Source: Pseudomonadota bacterium
Lineage (GTDB): Bacteria > Myxococcota_A > Bradymonadia > Bradymonadales > GCA-2716585
Direction of reading: 5' to 3'
NCBI GenBank assembly: GCA_005804885.1
Contig: SYOX01000138.1
Location: forward strand, 1-48,966
DNA: 48,966 nucleotides
Positions 40,403-48,854 of this stretch are shown here, piece by piece. The position numbers and the translations under genes were made by a program. Numbering within the stretch: the first letter of the stretch is position 1; each line of letters opens with the position of its first letter. The notes under the pieces were generated by a model, which saw only the letters and a list, made by a program, of their open reading frames with translations, made no database searches and had not been told where the DNA came from.

Positions 40403-41296
40403 TCAACCGGCGTGGCGCGACCACCAGCGCTCTTGAGCCAGCTCGACGCGCGTTGGCCCCTGGACCCCGATGGGGTGGGGGTAGAGGGGGTCGCCGGGCA
40501 GGAGCAGGGTCAGGCGGCCGTCGAGCTCCGCGAAGCGGGGCATGATGGCCACGCAGCGCTCAGGGGCCGCCGCCATCACGGCCTCGACGCTGGAAAAGGG
40601 GCGCATGTCCTCCAGCGTCCGCAGCGTCGGAGGGGCGAGGAAGATCTCGCCCTTATCGTGTCGATCGAGCGCCTCTGCGGGCGAAAACCAGCCCGAGGCG
40701 ACCGTTTCCCGATCGTCGTGCAAGGGGATCTGCCCGGCGGGCGCCCGCGCGAAGAAGAAGCGGGTGTTGAAGCGGCGAGGCTCGACCTCGGGCGTGATCC
40801 AGTGGGCGAAGTAGCGCAGCTCGCCCAGGGTGTAGACGAGCCCCTCGCGCTCGGCCAGCTCCGTCATCGACAGCGCGCCGCTCCAGAGCTGCTGGCGCCA
40901 GGTCGAGAAGCGGGCGGCGACCTCGGGATCCTCGAAGGACAGGGCGGCGCCGCCCGGGCCGGCCTCGCGGGCCAGCAGCAGCCCGGACTCTTCGAAGACC
41001 TCGCGCACGGCGGCGACGAAGAGCCCCAGCGCCCGCTCGGGGCTCAGCGGCGCGTCGTCCGAGAGCCTTTCGCCCAGCGGCGCCATCAGCGCGGCGGCCT
41101 GCTCGGCGCTGACCCCCTCGCAGCAGGCCGCCGTGGTCGCCGCGCAGTCCGCCTCGTCGAGCTTGCCGCCGGGGTAGACGTGGGCGCTGGCCATGAAGCC
41201 GCTCTTGTCGTGGCGCTTGACCATGAAGAGCTCGAAGCCGCCCGCCGCGCGATCGCGCAGCGGGACGACGGTGGCGGCGTGCAGGGGGGGGCTCAT
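40403..41296 (-). CDS. Nudix hydrolase (NUDT19-like)
   Basis: 297 residues from ATG 41296. Hydrolyses a nucleoside-diphosphate-linked compound. The N-terminal AATVVPLRDRAAGGFELFMVKRHDKSGFMASAHVYPGGKLD starts the Nudix fold. The Nudix box is split: GGK at ~43-45, then a ~45-residue insertion before VREVFEESGLLL (REVFEESG at 98-105), as in the NUDT19/NUDT7 CoA-diphosphatase branch. The rest (YFAHWITPEVEPRRFNTRFFFARAP and a helical tail) is also as in that group. CoA or acyl-CoA diphosphohydrolase activity is thus the best guess. Probably cytoplasmic; downstream of the PPC lipoprotein gene by ~34 bp. Confidence 0.88.
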   Translation of the reverse strand: MSPPLHAATVVPLRDRAAGGFELFMVKRHDKSGFMASAHVYPGGKLDEADCAATTAACCEGVSAEQAAALMAPLGERLSDDAPLSPERALGLFVAAVREVFEESGLLLAREAGPGGAALSFEDPEVAARFSTWRQQLWSGALSMTELAEREGLVYTLGELRYFAHWITPEVEPRRFNTRFFFARAPAGQIPLHDDRETVASGWFSPAEALDRHDKGEIFLAPPTLRTLEDMRPFSSVEAVMAAAPERCVAIMPRFAELDGRLTLLLPGDPLYPHPIGVQGPTRVELAQERWWSRHAG

Positions 41297-41330
41297 GGTC
41301 GGCTCCGGGTGGGGCGATCAGGGCAGGCGA

Positions 41331-43490
41331 TCAGGGCAGGCAGAAGGAGAAGAAGCCGGAGTCCTGGCAGGTCGCGCCGGTGATCGCGGCGCAGTCCTCG
41401 TCCGCGATGCAGGTGATCGTGCACAGGTTCAGGTCGTCCTCGGGGGCGCCCTGGAAGCAGAGCTCGGCGTCCAGCACGCAGTCGTCGCTGGTGTCGCAGG
41501 TGCCCCCGACGGGCACCTCGCCGTTGCCCTCGAAGTCGACGCAGGCGCCCTCGACGCAGGACAGGCGGCGCACGCCGGTGTTGGTGCAGGCCGCCGCGTC
41601 GGCGCACGTCCCCGGCTCAAAGCCGACGTTGAGGGTGTAGGTCGTCTCCACGTCGACCTCGCCGGGGAACTGCAGGATCCTGAGCGAGTAGCGGCCAGCA
41701 GGGATCAGCTCGGCCACCAGAACCTCGCCGTCGTCCTCCTCGCTGATGCCCAGGCCGATCTCCTGGGTGCCGCCCTCCGGCAGGAGCCACAGATCCAGGT
41801 CGGCGCCGGCGCCGTAGGTCAGCGTCGCGGTCAGCGTGCCCGGCTCGGTGATCTCGATGGTGTGGAGGTCGAAGTCGTCGTTGCAGATGACCTGGTCGGA
41901 CAGCTCGGCGGCCCCCTCGACCAGGGACAGGCGCTTGGCCTGGGTGTAGGTGTTGTTGGGCTCGTTGGCGTCGTCCCCGCAGGCGATCTCGGGCAAGGCC
42001 CCGCACAGGCCCCCGGCGCCGAAGCTCGGCACCAGGCAGGTCGGGCCGCCCTCGCTGCCCACGCAGTCGTCGTCGCTGCCGCAGGTGCGGCAGCGGCCCT
42101 CGCCGCAGAAGGTCACGTCATTGCAGAAGCCGTCGTTCTCGCAGCCACGGGCGCAGATCCCCTCCTGGGTGTTGCAGTAGGCGTTCTCGCCGAGCGCGGC
42201 GCAGTGGCTGTCCAGGCGGCAGCCGACCGTGCACAAAAAGCCCTCGGCGGTGTTGCTGTCCACGTAGCACAGGTCGGCGTCCTCGCCGCAGTCGTCGTCG
42301 CTGTCGCAGGGATCGCCCAGCGCCACCATGCCCTGGCCCTCGATGGGGGCGCACACGCCGCCCTGGCAGAAGGGCCGGCCGACGGCCTCAACGCAGTCCG
42401 AGGTCTGCTGGCAGGTCCCCACGGTCACGGTGACCTCCAGGGCGTAGTTCGAGGCCGCAGGAGAGCCCTCACTGACGAAGAGCGCCGCGACGACGATGTA
42501 GTCGCCAAGCTCAAGGTGAGGGGCGCTCAGCGTCTGGATCTGGCTCTCAGGGTCGACGGCGTTGGCCAGCAGCGCCCCCTCGGGGGTCAACAGGAAGAGG
42601 CCCATGATGGCGCCCTCTGTCTCCGGCGTGGCCTTGACGCGCAGGCTGTCGCCCTTGCCCAGGCTCAGGCTGAAGAAGTCCACGTCCTCGGCGCAGATCG
42701 CCAGGCTGTCGAGCAGCACCTGCCCGTCCTCGCCCAGATCCAGCGCGGAGGCCCGCGAGTCGCTGCCGTTGGGGTCCAGCTCGCCATCGGCGCCGCAGCC
42801 CGGCTCGGCGTAGTCGACGCACGACTCGGAGAAGAAGTCGCAGGCCTGATCGCCCTGACAGTCGGCGTCCACGAGGCAGCCGCGGTCGGCGGAGATGCCG
42901 TAGGCCGCCTCGGCGCCCTCGAAGCCGATGACGGCGATCACGTAGTCGCCCGCGATCCCCGCGACGAAGGCCACCGCCTCGTTGTCCTCGACGCCCTCGC
43001 TGATCCCCACGGGCTCCTCGAAGTCGGGGTCGTCGGGGCCGAAGACCACCAGATCCAGATCCCCCTCGGCGTGCGAGAAGCTCAGGTTGATCGCCACGCG
43101 GTCGCCCTCGGACAGCGTGATGACGAAGAAGTCGACGACGTCCGCGCAGATCCTCAGATCCTCGATGGCCTGGCCGATCTCAAGCGGCGTGGCCTCCTCC
43201 GGGCTGTGGTTCGGGCTCTGCGCGTCCTCCACGCAGGCGCCGCCGCCGCAGTCGGCCGGGCAGTTGGCCTCGTCCTCGCCCTCCTCGCACAGGTCGTTGC
43301 CGCAGCGCGGGGTGGGGTCAGGCTCGGGCTCCGGCTCCGGCTCCGGTTCCGGCTGCGGATCGGGCTCCGGCTCAGGGGCCGGCTCCGGCTCGGCGGGGGC
43401 GGGCGTGGACTTCGGGTCGTCGCCGCAGCCCGTCAGAGTCGCCAGCGAGAGCGCCGCGAAGAGGGCCAGGAGGGTGATCAGGTGTCTCAT
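41331..43490 (-). CDS. Large Cys-rich lipoprotein with PPC-type domains
   Basis: 719 residues from ATG 43490 (GGAGC upstream). The lipobox LTGC gives Cys22. A Glu/Pro-rich linker (PEPEPDPQPEPEPEPEPEP) is followed by three ~110-residue beta-sandwich domains of the PPC type, each with a DFF/DLHTIEI core strand, hydrophobic YxIxV strands and Cys-rich inserts: near VVDFFVITLSEGDRVAINLSFS, DVDFFSLSLGKGDSLRV and DFDLHTIEITEPGTLTATLTYG. Between them are EGF-like Cys units (DCVEAVGRPFCQGGVC, DDCGEDADLCYVDSN, CNTQEGICARGC). PPC domains usually sit at the C-terminus of secreted peptidases, but no peptidase domain is present. Extracellular; function unknown. Confidence 0.85.
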   Translation of the reverse strand: MRHLITLLALFAALSLATLTGCGDDPKSTPAPAEPEPAPEPEPDPQPEPEPEPEPEPDPTPRCGNDLCEEGEDEANCPADCGGGACVEDAQSPNHSPEEATPLEIGQAIEDLRICADVVDFFVITLSEGDRVAINLSFSHAEGDLDLVVFGPDDPDFEEPVGISEGVEDNEAVAFVAGIAGDYVIAVIGFEGAEAAYGISADRGCLVDADCQGDQACDFFSESCVDYAEPGCGADGELDPNGSDSRASALDLGEDGQVLLDSLAICAEDVDFFSLSLGKGDSLRVKATPETEGAIMGLFLLTPEGALLANAVDPESQIQTLSAPHLELGDYIVVAALFVSEGSPAASNYALEVTVTVGTCQQTSDCVEAVGRPFCQGGVCAPIEGQGMVALGDPCDSDDDCGEDADLCYVDSNTAEGFLCTVGCRLDSHCAALGENAYCNTQEGICARGCENDGFCNDVTFCGEGRCRTCGSDDDCVGSEGGPTCLVPSFGAGGLCGALPEIACGDDANEPNNTYTQAKRLSLVEGAAELSDQVICNDDFDLHTIEITEPGTLTATLTYGAGADLDLWLLPEGGTQEIGLGISEEDDGEVLVAELIPAGRYSLRILQFPGEVDVETTYTLNVGFEPGTCADAAACTNTGVRRLSCVEGACVDFEGNGEVPVGGTCDTSDDCVLDAELCFQGAPEDDLNLCTITCIADEDCAAITGATCQDSGFFSFCLP

Positions 43491-43549
43491 GTTCTTGCTC
43501 CGTAAACATATGTAATCATTATTGATGTTCAACTCGGCCGCGATGTTGG

Positions 43550-44839
43550 CTAGAAGTTGGTCTGGCTGGTGTGCTTGCCTGCGGGGAGGTCGCGCCCCTC
43601 GCTGCGGGCCTGCTGGTAGTCGTTCCAGGAGACGCGGGGCTTGCCGTTGTCGACCGGGACCATGCTGATGCAGCCCTCGACGGGGCAGACGATCTGACAC
43701 AGGTTGCAGCCGACGCACTCGGCCTCGTCGATGATGGGGACGCGGGTGTCGTCGGCCAGGTGGATGCACTGGTGGGCGCCGTCCCAGCAGGCGGTGTGGC
43801 AGAGCTGACAGCCGATGCACTTGTCGGCGTCGATCTTGGCGATCAGCTCGTGGTTGAGGTTCAGGTTGCCCCAGTCGGAGTAGTTGGGCACGGCCTTTCC
43901 GATCATCTGGTCGATGGTCTGGTAGCCGTTCTCGCGCATGAAGTTCTCGGTGCCCTCGATCAGGTCCTCGACGATCCTGTAGCCGTAGTGCATCACGGCG
44001 GTGCAGACCTGGACGTTGGAGGCGCCCAGGAAGATGAACTCCAGGGCGTCGTGCCAGGTCTCGACGCCCCCGATGCCGCTGATGGGGATGTTGACGGCGG
44101 GGTTCTGGCCGAGCTGCCCGACCATGTGCAGGGCGATGGGCCGCACGGCGGGGCCGCAGTAGCCGCCGTTGGTGGAGGCGCCGCCGACGGCGGGCAGGGG
44201 CGTGGCGGTCTTGAGGTCGACGCCGATGATGCTCTTGATGGTGTTGATCAGGCTCAGGGCGTGCGCGCCGCCGCGCACGGCGGCTTCGGCCGGCTCGTTG
44301 ATGTCGGAGATGTTGGGCGTCAGCTTGACGATCACGGGGATGGAGGAGAACTCCACGGCCCAGCGCGTGATCTCCTCGCAGGCGGTCGGCTCGGCGCCGA
44401 CGGCCGAGCCCATGCCCCGCTCGCACATCCCGTGGGGGCAGCCGAAGTTGAGCTCAAGGCCGTCGGCGCCGGCGTCGACGCAGCGCTTGATGAGATCCTG
44501 CCACTCGTCGCGCGTCTCGACCATGAGGCTGGCGATGACCGCGTGCCGGGGGTAGCGCTTCTTGACCTCGTAGATCTCCTTGAGGTTGACCTCGATGGGG
44601 CGGTCGGTGATCAGCTCGAGGTTGTTGAAGCCGATGACCTTCGAGCCGCGGTAGTCCAGGCCCCCGAAGCGGCTGGTGACGTTGATGATCGGGTCGCCGA
44701 GGGTCTTCCAGACGGCGCCGCCCCAGCCGGCGTCGAAGGCGCGCATGATCTGCTCGCCGGAGTTGGCCGGCGGCGCCGAGGCCAGCCAGAAGGGGTTGGG
44801 GGAGAGGATCCCTGCGAAGTTCGAGGTCAGATCAACCAT
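43550..44839 (-). CDS. preA: NAD-dependent dihydropyrimidine dehydrogenase subunit PreA
   Basis: 429 residues from ATG 44839. Catalytic subunit that reduces uracil or thymine to the dihydro form. The flavin TIM barrel (LTSNFAGILSPNPFWLASAPP, LELNFGCPHGMCERGMGSAVG, VIVKLTPNISDI, ISGIGGVETWHDALEFIFLGASNVQVCTAVM) is of the class-I dihydroorotate dehydrogenase-like type. The active-site Cys is probably in NFGCPHG or GVETW-adjacent loops. Two 4Fe-4S clusters lie near the end, CIGCQLCHTAC...C and CVGCNLCQIVCPVEGC. It begins eight bases before the preT stop, so the two are cotranslated; PreT supplies electrons from NADH. Confidence 0.95.
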   Translation of the reverse strand: MVDLTSNFAGILSPNPFWLASAPPANSGEQIMRAFDAGWGGAVWKTLGDPIINVTSRFGGLDYRGSKVIGFNNLELITDRPIEVNLKEIYEVKKRYPRHAVIASLMVETRDEWQDLIKRCVDAGADGLELNFGCPHGMCERGMGSAVGAEPTACEEITRWAVEFSSIPVIVKLTPNISDINEPAEAAVRGGAHALSLINTIKSIIGVDLKTATPLPAVGGASTNGGYCGPAVRPIALHMVGQLGQNPAVNIPISGIGGVETWHDALEFIFLGASNVQVCTAVMHYGYRIVEDLIEGTENFMRENGYQTIDQMIGKAVPNYSDWGNLNLNHELIAKIDADKCIGCQLCHTACWDGAHQCIHLADDTRVPIIDEAECVGCNLCQIVCPVEGCISMVPVDNGKPRVSWNDYQQARSEGRDLPAGKHTSQTNF

Positions 44840-46247
44840 GGTCGGCCTCCTGCTGGGCGCGGGCGTCGAGGAATCGGGCAAGGCCGCGCGCGGCCCGCTT
44901 GCCCTCTGCGGCGGCGTTGACGACCTCCTTGCCGCCGTTGGCGCAGTCGCCGCCTGCGAAGTAGCGCGGGTTGGAGCACTGGCCTGTCTCGGCGTCGACG
45001 ACGAGGCGGCCCTTGTCGAAGGCCAGCCCTTCGACGGCGGACATCATGGATTCGAGCTTGCTCTGGCCGACGGCCAGGACGACCAGATCGGCGCCGATGA
45101 CCGACTCGCTGCCGGGGATGGGCTCGACCCAGGCGCGGCCAGACTCGTCCGGCCCCATGGGCTTGAGGCTCAGGCAGCGCACGCCGGTCACCTTGCCGCC
45201 CTCGCCGGTGAAGCCGACCGGCTGGGTCCAGAACTGGGCGCGGGCGCCCTCGATGCGGGCGGCGCTCCACTCGTGCTCGTAGCCGCTCATCGCGGCGCCG
45301 TCCTTGCGGTAGATCATCACGACGTCGTCGACGCCCAGGCCGCGCAGCTCGCGCACGACGTCGATGGCCGTGTTGCCGCCGCCGATGATGGCCGCCTTCT
45401 TGACCCCGCCGAGGCCGAAGCCCGGCTCCAGCTTCATGCGCTCGATCCAGACCGTCGCGCCGACGACCCCCTCGAGGTCCTCCCCTTCGATGTCCAGGAC
45501 GCCGTCGGGGCCGAGGCCGACGCCGACGAAGATCGCGTCAAAGTCGGCCTCGAGTTGGGCGAAGGTGAGGTCCTGACCGACCTTGACGCCGGTTCGCAGC
45601 TCGATGCCGCCGATCTCCAGCACGTAGGAGACCTCCCGGATGGCGTCGGGCAGCTGGAGCTTGTAGGGGGCCACGCCGGTGCTGTTGAGCCCCCCGGGCA
45701 GCTCCCGGCCCTCGAAGATGACCGACTCGAACCCGAGCCGGGCCAGCTCATGGGCGCAGGCCAGCCCCGCCGGGCCGCCGCCGACGATCGCCACCCGGCC
45801 GGGGCGCGCGGCGCCGCGCTCGAAGAACTGCAGGCCGCGATCGTAGGCGTACTCGGTGGCCACGCGCTGAAGCTTGCCGATCTTGATCGGCGGGCTGTCC
45901 ATCTCGTTGTAGACGCAGTCGCCCTCGCACAGGACCTCGGTGGGGCAGACCCTGGCGCAGGACAGCCCCAGGATGTTGGCGTCGAGGATCGCGCGGGCGC
46001 TGCCGGCGAGGTTGCCGGTGGAGATCTTGCGGATGAAGGTCGGGATGTCGATCGCCGTCGGGCAGGCCTTGATGCAGGGCGCGTCGGCGCAATAGAGGCA
46101 GCGGTTGGCCTCGGCCAGCGCTTGCTGGGCGCTCATCAGCGGCTTCTTGTCGTCGAGGCTGGCTTCGAGCCGGGGGGCCTCGGCGGTCCGCCGGGCGTCT
46201 GCGGGATCGAAGGGGGTGCCGACCTTCAAGGTGTCGGGAGATGTCAT
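44832..46247 (-). CDS. preT: NAD-dependent dihydropyrimidine dehydrogenase subunit PreT
   Basis: 471 residues from ATG 46247 (GGAG upstream; GTG 46253 is two codons earlier). The electron-input subunit carries FAD and NAD(P) sites and Fe-S cysteines. Motifs: N-terminal CLYCADAPCIKACPTAIDIPTFI and CARVCPTEVLCEGDC for Fe-S binding, FAD loop GGGPAGLACAHELARLGFESVIFE, a DLTFAQLEADFDAIFVGVG segment, NAD(P) loop AIIGGGNTAIDVVREL, and the closing SNPRYFAGGDCANGGKEVVNAAAEGKRAARGL. It resembles glutamate synthase small subunit domains. Divergent from the beta-ureidopropionase gene by 176 bp, so the two share a control region. Confidence 0.95.
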   Translation of the reverse strand: MTSPDTLKVGTPFDPADARRTAEAPRLEASLDDKKPLMSAQQALAEANRCLYCADAPCIKACPTAIDIPTFIRKISTGNLAGSARAILDANILGLSCARVCPTEVLCEGDCVYNEMDSPPIKIGKLQRVATEYAYDRGLQFFERGAARPGRVAIVGGGPAGLACAHELARLGFESVIFEGRELPGGLNSTGVAPYKLQLPDAIREVSYVLEIGGIELRTGVKVGQDLTFAQLEADFDAIFVGVGLGPDGVLDIEGEDLEGVVGATVWIERMKLEPGFGLGGVKKAAIIGGGNTAIDVVRELRGLGVDDVVMIYRKDGAAMSGYEHEWSAARIEGARAQFWTQPVGFTGEGGKVTGVRCLSLKPMGPDESGRAWVEPIPGSESVIGADLVVLAVGQSKLESMMSAVEGLAFDKGRLVVDAETGQCSNPRYFAGGDCANGGKEVVNAAAEGKRAARGLARFLDARAQQEADHG

Positions 46248-46291
46248 TCGCACGCTCCATGGGTGGGGTTGACGCCGATCGTTGACATCAA

Positions 46292-46320
46292 GCTATGCTG
46301 TTTTTAAGCGCCCGGGTCAA
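46292..46320 (-). promoter_or_regulatory. Putative preTA promoter (minus strand)
   Basis: On the minus strand TTGACC (46320-46315), a 17-base spacer, then CATAGC (46297-46292). The spacer carries a TTAAAAA run. The start of transcription would be near 46285, ~38 bases upstream of preT ATG 46247. Confidence 0.4.
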
Positions 46321-46351
46321 CCACAAGGGCTCGACGGCCCGTCGCGCGGCC

Positions 46352-46380
46352 TTGACCTGCACCGACAGTCGGGCTTTAAT
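46352..46380 (+). promoter_or_regulatory. Putative promoter of the beta-ureidopropionase gene (plus strand)
   Basis: TTGACC (46352-46357), a 17-base spacer, then TTTAAT (46375-46380), the best sigma-70-like match in the window. Transcription would start near 46387, leaving a leader of ~37 bases with GGAGGCGG seven bases before the ATG. The -35 is identical to that of the diverging preTA promoter. Confidence 0.55.
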
Positions 46381-46423
46381 CCTGCCGCTTTCAGTGTTGA
46401 TCCACCCACCCACGGAGGCGGAC

Positions 46424-47293
46424 ATGTCCCGGATTGTCAAATGCGGCCTTATCCAGGCCAGCAACCCCATCAACGATGAGTCAGTGCCGGTGGCCGAGAT
46501 CCAGAAGGCCATGCTGGACAAGCACCTGGAGTACATCGACAAGGCCGGCCAGGCCGGGGTGCAGATCCTCTGCCTGCAGGAGATCTTCAACGGCCCCTAC
46601 TTCTGCCCCAGCCAGGACACCCGCTGGTACGACGCCACCGAGCCGGTCCCCGGGCCGATGACGGACCTGATGTCGGAGTACGCCGAGAAGTACTCGATGG
46701 TGATCGTGGTGCCGATCTACGAGGTCGAGCAGCCCGGCGTCTACTACAACACCGCCGCCGTCATCGACGCCGACGGGACCTACCTGGGCAAGTACCGCAA
46801 GAACCACATCCCGCACTGCAACCCCGGCTTCTACGAGAAGTTCTTCTTCCGCCCCGGCAACTTCGGCTACCCGGTCTTCGAGACCGCCTACGCCCGCATC
46901 GGCGTCTACATCTGCTACGACCGCCACTTCCCCGAGGGCGCCCGCGCGCTGGGCCTCAACGGCGCCGAGATCGTGTTCAACCCCTCGGCCACCGTCGCCG
47001 GCCTGTCGCAGTACCTCTGGAAGCTGGAGCAGCCGGCCCACGCGGTGGCCAACGGCTACTTCGTCGGCGCGATCAACCGCGTCGGGACCGAGGCGCCGTG
47101 GAACATCGGGCGCTTCTACGGGTCGAGCTACTTCGTCGATCCCCGCGGCACCTTCCTGGCCGAGGCCAGCGAGGACCAGGACGAGCTCGTCGTCGCCGAT
47201 CTCGACCTCGACAAGATCGAGGAGGTCCGCCGCGTGTGGCAGTTCTACCGCGATCGCCGCCCCGAGACCTACGAGGATCTCGTCGAGCTCTGA
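46424..47293 (+). CDS. Beta-ureidopropionase (N-carbamoyl-beta-alanine amidohydrolase)
   Basis: 289 residues from ATG 46424 (GGAGG upstream). A nitrilase-superfamily amidohydrolase that cleaves N-carbamoyl-beta-alanine to beta-alanine, CO2 and ammonia, the final step of reductive pyrimidine breakdown. The catalytic triad can be placed: Glu53 in CLQEIFNGPYF, Lys126 in GKYRKNHIP, and Cys164 in VYICYDRHFPEG. Conserved FFRPGNFGYPVFE, NPSATVAGLSQYLWKLEQPAHAVANGYFVGAINRVG and SYFVDPRGTFLAE match beta-ureidopropionase rather than generic nitrilases. Divergent from preT, which fits one pathway. No dihydropyrimidinase is in the window. Symbols such as pydC or beta-alanine synthase are used for the family. 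Confidence 0.93.
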   Translation: MSRIVKCGLIQASNPINDESVPVAEIQKAMLDKHLEYIDKAGQAGVQILCLQEIFNGPYFCPSQDTRWYDATEPVPGPMTDLMSEYAEKYSMVIVVPIYEVEQPGVYYNTAAVIDADGTYLGKYRKNHIPHCNPGFYEKFFFRPGNFGYPVFETAYARIGVYICYDRHFPEGARALGLNGAEIVFNPSATVAGLSQYLWKLEQPAHAVANGYFVGAINRVGTEAPWNIGRFYGSSYFVDPRGTFLAEASEDQDELVVADLDLDKIEEVRRVWQFYRDRRPETYEDLVEL

Positions 47294-47358
47294 GCCCACG
47301 GGCGCACAGCCGCCCCGTCGGGACCGACACCCGATGGGGATCCATCAACCCCGCCTGG

Positions 47359-47440
47359 GGTTGTCGACCTCGTCGGGGATTGTCGACCCCCTCGGGGGAC
47401 TGTAGACCCCGTCGGGGATTGTCGACCCCCTCGGGGACTG
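47359..47440 (+). repeat. GTCGACC-type 19-20-bp tandem repeat
   Basis: Four units of the form TGTCGACCCC(G/C)TCGGGGA, alternating T and C at the end (one unit has TGTAGACC). The period of ~19-20 bp is not a multiple of three. It lies between the beta-ureidopropionase stop and the DUF362 gene. Each unit contains a short CCCC/GGGG stem, so it may also form hairpins in RNA. Confidence 0.82.
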
Positions 47441-47511
47441 AAAGACTCGCGTTCAGCGTTGAGGCCAGCCGAGCCCTGGCACACTGATCCCAACTGATCC
47501 CAGAGGAGACC

Positions 47512-48786
47512 ATGAGCAGCGACCAGACCATCAAGACCGAAGGGGCTGACCCCGCCCCCGAGGGGATCGACCGCCGCAAGTTCCTGGCCGGAACCGCCGC
47601 GGTGAGCATCGCCGTCACCGTGCCGGGCCTGCTGGCTTGCAATGACACCAGCGCCGAGGCCGTCCCCCCCAAGGTCGAGGAGAAGCAGCCCGATCCCCCC
47701 AAGGCCGCGGAGAAGCCCGCCGTCGAGGAGAAGCCCGCGGCCGAGGCCGACAAGAACAAGCCCCCGGTCGAGGAGGTGCCCCCGGCCGAGCCCGTCCAGG
47801 AGAAGTCCTTCCCCATGAAGGCCCCCGGCAAGCTCGTCCAGGTCACCCACCCCGGGGCCACCACCGACATCAAGAAGACCGACGAGGCCATCGTCGCCAA
47901 GATGGTCGAGGAGGCCCTCAAGAAGCTGACCGGGGAGGCCGACGGCGTCAAGGCCATCGGCCGCTTCATCAAGAAGGAGGACATCGTCGGGATCAAGGTC
48001 AACTGCCTCGGCTCGCCCTACGCCTCGGTCCACCCGGCGACGGCCTACGCCCTGGCCGAGCTTGTCCACAAGCTCGGCGTGGCCAAGAAGGACATCATCA
48101 TCTACGACCAGTACGGCTCGCGGATGCAGAAGGCCGGCTTCAAGACGCTGCCCAAGGACGCCAAGGACCCCGTTGACAAGTTCCCCGTCCACTTCCACGA
48201 GACGATGGGCTACGAGACCGAGCGGGTCGACCTGGGCGGCTTCAACAAGAACAACGACAAGCCCTACAGCTCCCAGCTCCCCAAGGTGCTGGCCCGCTTC
48301 ACCGCCGTCATCAACGTCTGCGTCCCCAAGGACCACGATCTGACGGGGGTCACCGGCGCGCTCAAGAATGTCTCCTACGGCAATGTCGAGCGGGTGCCGA
48401 TCTACCACTGCAAGCCCGACTGCAACCCCACCTGCGTCCACGGCGGCATGTGCAATGTCTCGCGGATCTACAAGCACGAGAAGATGGGCGGGCTGGTCCG
48501 GCTGGTCGTCTGCGACGCCCTGCGGGTGCTCTTCCAGGGCGGCCCCCAGGACAACATGACCTTCAAGGCCGCCCACAACGCCATCCTGGCCTCGACCGAT
48601 CCGGTCGCCATCGACCGGGCCATCCTCACGATCGTCGACGAGTACAGGGCCACGCGCAAGCTCAAGCCCATCGCCGAAGATCAGGGCGGCCGCCGGGCGG
48701 CCCGCTTCATCGAGGCCGGCGAGAAGCTCGGCCTCGGCGTCAGCGACCTGGCCAAGATCAAGTGGGAGAAGCACACGATGGGCTGA
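47512..48786 (+). CDS. Tat-exported DUF362-domain protein
   Basis: 424 residues from ATG 47512 (AGAGGAGA upstream). The N-terminus has a twin-arginine signal, RRKFLAG (21-27), then a hydrophobic region to LLAC (Cys43), so Tat export and possible lipidation. A ~60-residue Lys/Pro/Glu-rich linker follows. The body contains DIVGIKVNCLGSPYASVHPATAYALAELVHKLGVAKKDIIIYDQYGSRM, FTAVINVCVPKDHDLTGVTGALKNVSYGNVERVPIYH, and ILASTDPVAIDRAILTIVDEYRA, all typical of DUF362. A Cys-rich segment (CKPDCNPTCVHGGMC) may bind metal or form disulfides. The family is associated with redox-type periplasmic proteins; its chemistry is unknown. No shared operon with the pyrimidine genes. Confidence 0.88.
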   Translation: MSSDQTIKTEGADPAPEGIDRRKFLAGTAAVSIAVTVPGLLACNDTSAEAVPPKVEEKQPDPPKAAEKPAVEEKPAAEADKNKPPVEEVPPAEPVQEKSFPMKAPGKLVQVTHPGATTDIKKTDEAIVAKMVEEALKKLTGEADGVKAIGRFIKKEDIVGIKVNCLGSPYASVHPATAYALAELVHKLGVAKKDIIIYDQYGSRMQKAGFKTLPKDAKDPVDKFPVHFHETMGYETERVDLGGFNKNNDKPYSSQLPKVLARFTAVINVCVPKDHDLTGVTGALKNVSYGNVERVPIYHCKPDCNPTCVHGGMCNVSRIYKHEKMGGLVRLVVCDALRVLFQGGPQDNMTFKAAHNAILASTDPVAIDRAILTIVDEYRATRKLKPIAEDQGGRRAARFIEAGEKLGLGVSDLAKIKWEKHTMG

Positions 48787-48795
48787 CGCCAGCCC

Positions 48796-48846
48796 CGTTG
48801 ATGGGTTTGAGGGACCGACGAACGACGGGAGTCAAACCCACCAACG
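48796..48846 (+). terminator. Hairpin just after the DUF362 gene
   Basis: Inverted repeat CGTTGATGGGTTTGA / TCAAACCCACCAACG (48796-48810 with 48832-48846), a 15-bp stem with one G-U-compatible mismatch and a ~21-base loop. No T-tract follows, so a role in transcript stabilisation or termination is uncertain. Confidence 0.5.
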
Positions 48847-48854
48847 CTCCCAGA

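Noticed and set aside
43501..43535. Promoter for the PPC lipoprotein: TTGAAC with TATGTT 16 bases apart
   Set aside because: The predicted transcription start would fall in or after the ribosome binding site GGAGC, leaving no room for it. The A/T-rich patch may still hold a promoter of another type.
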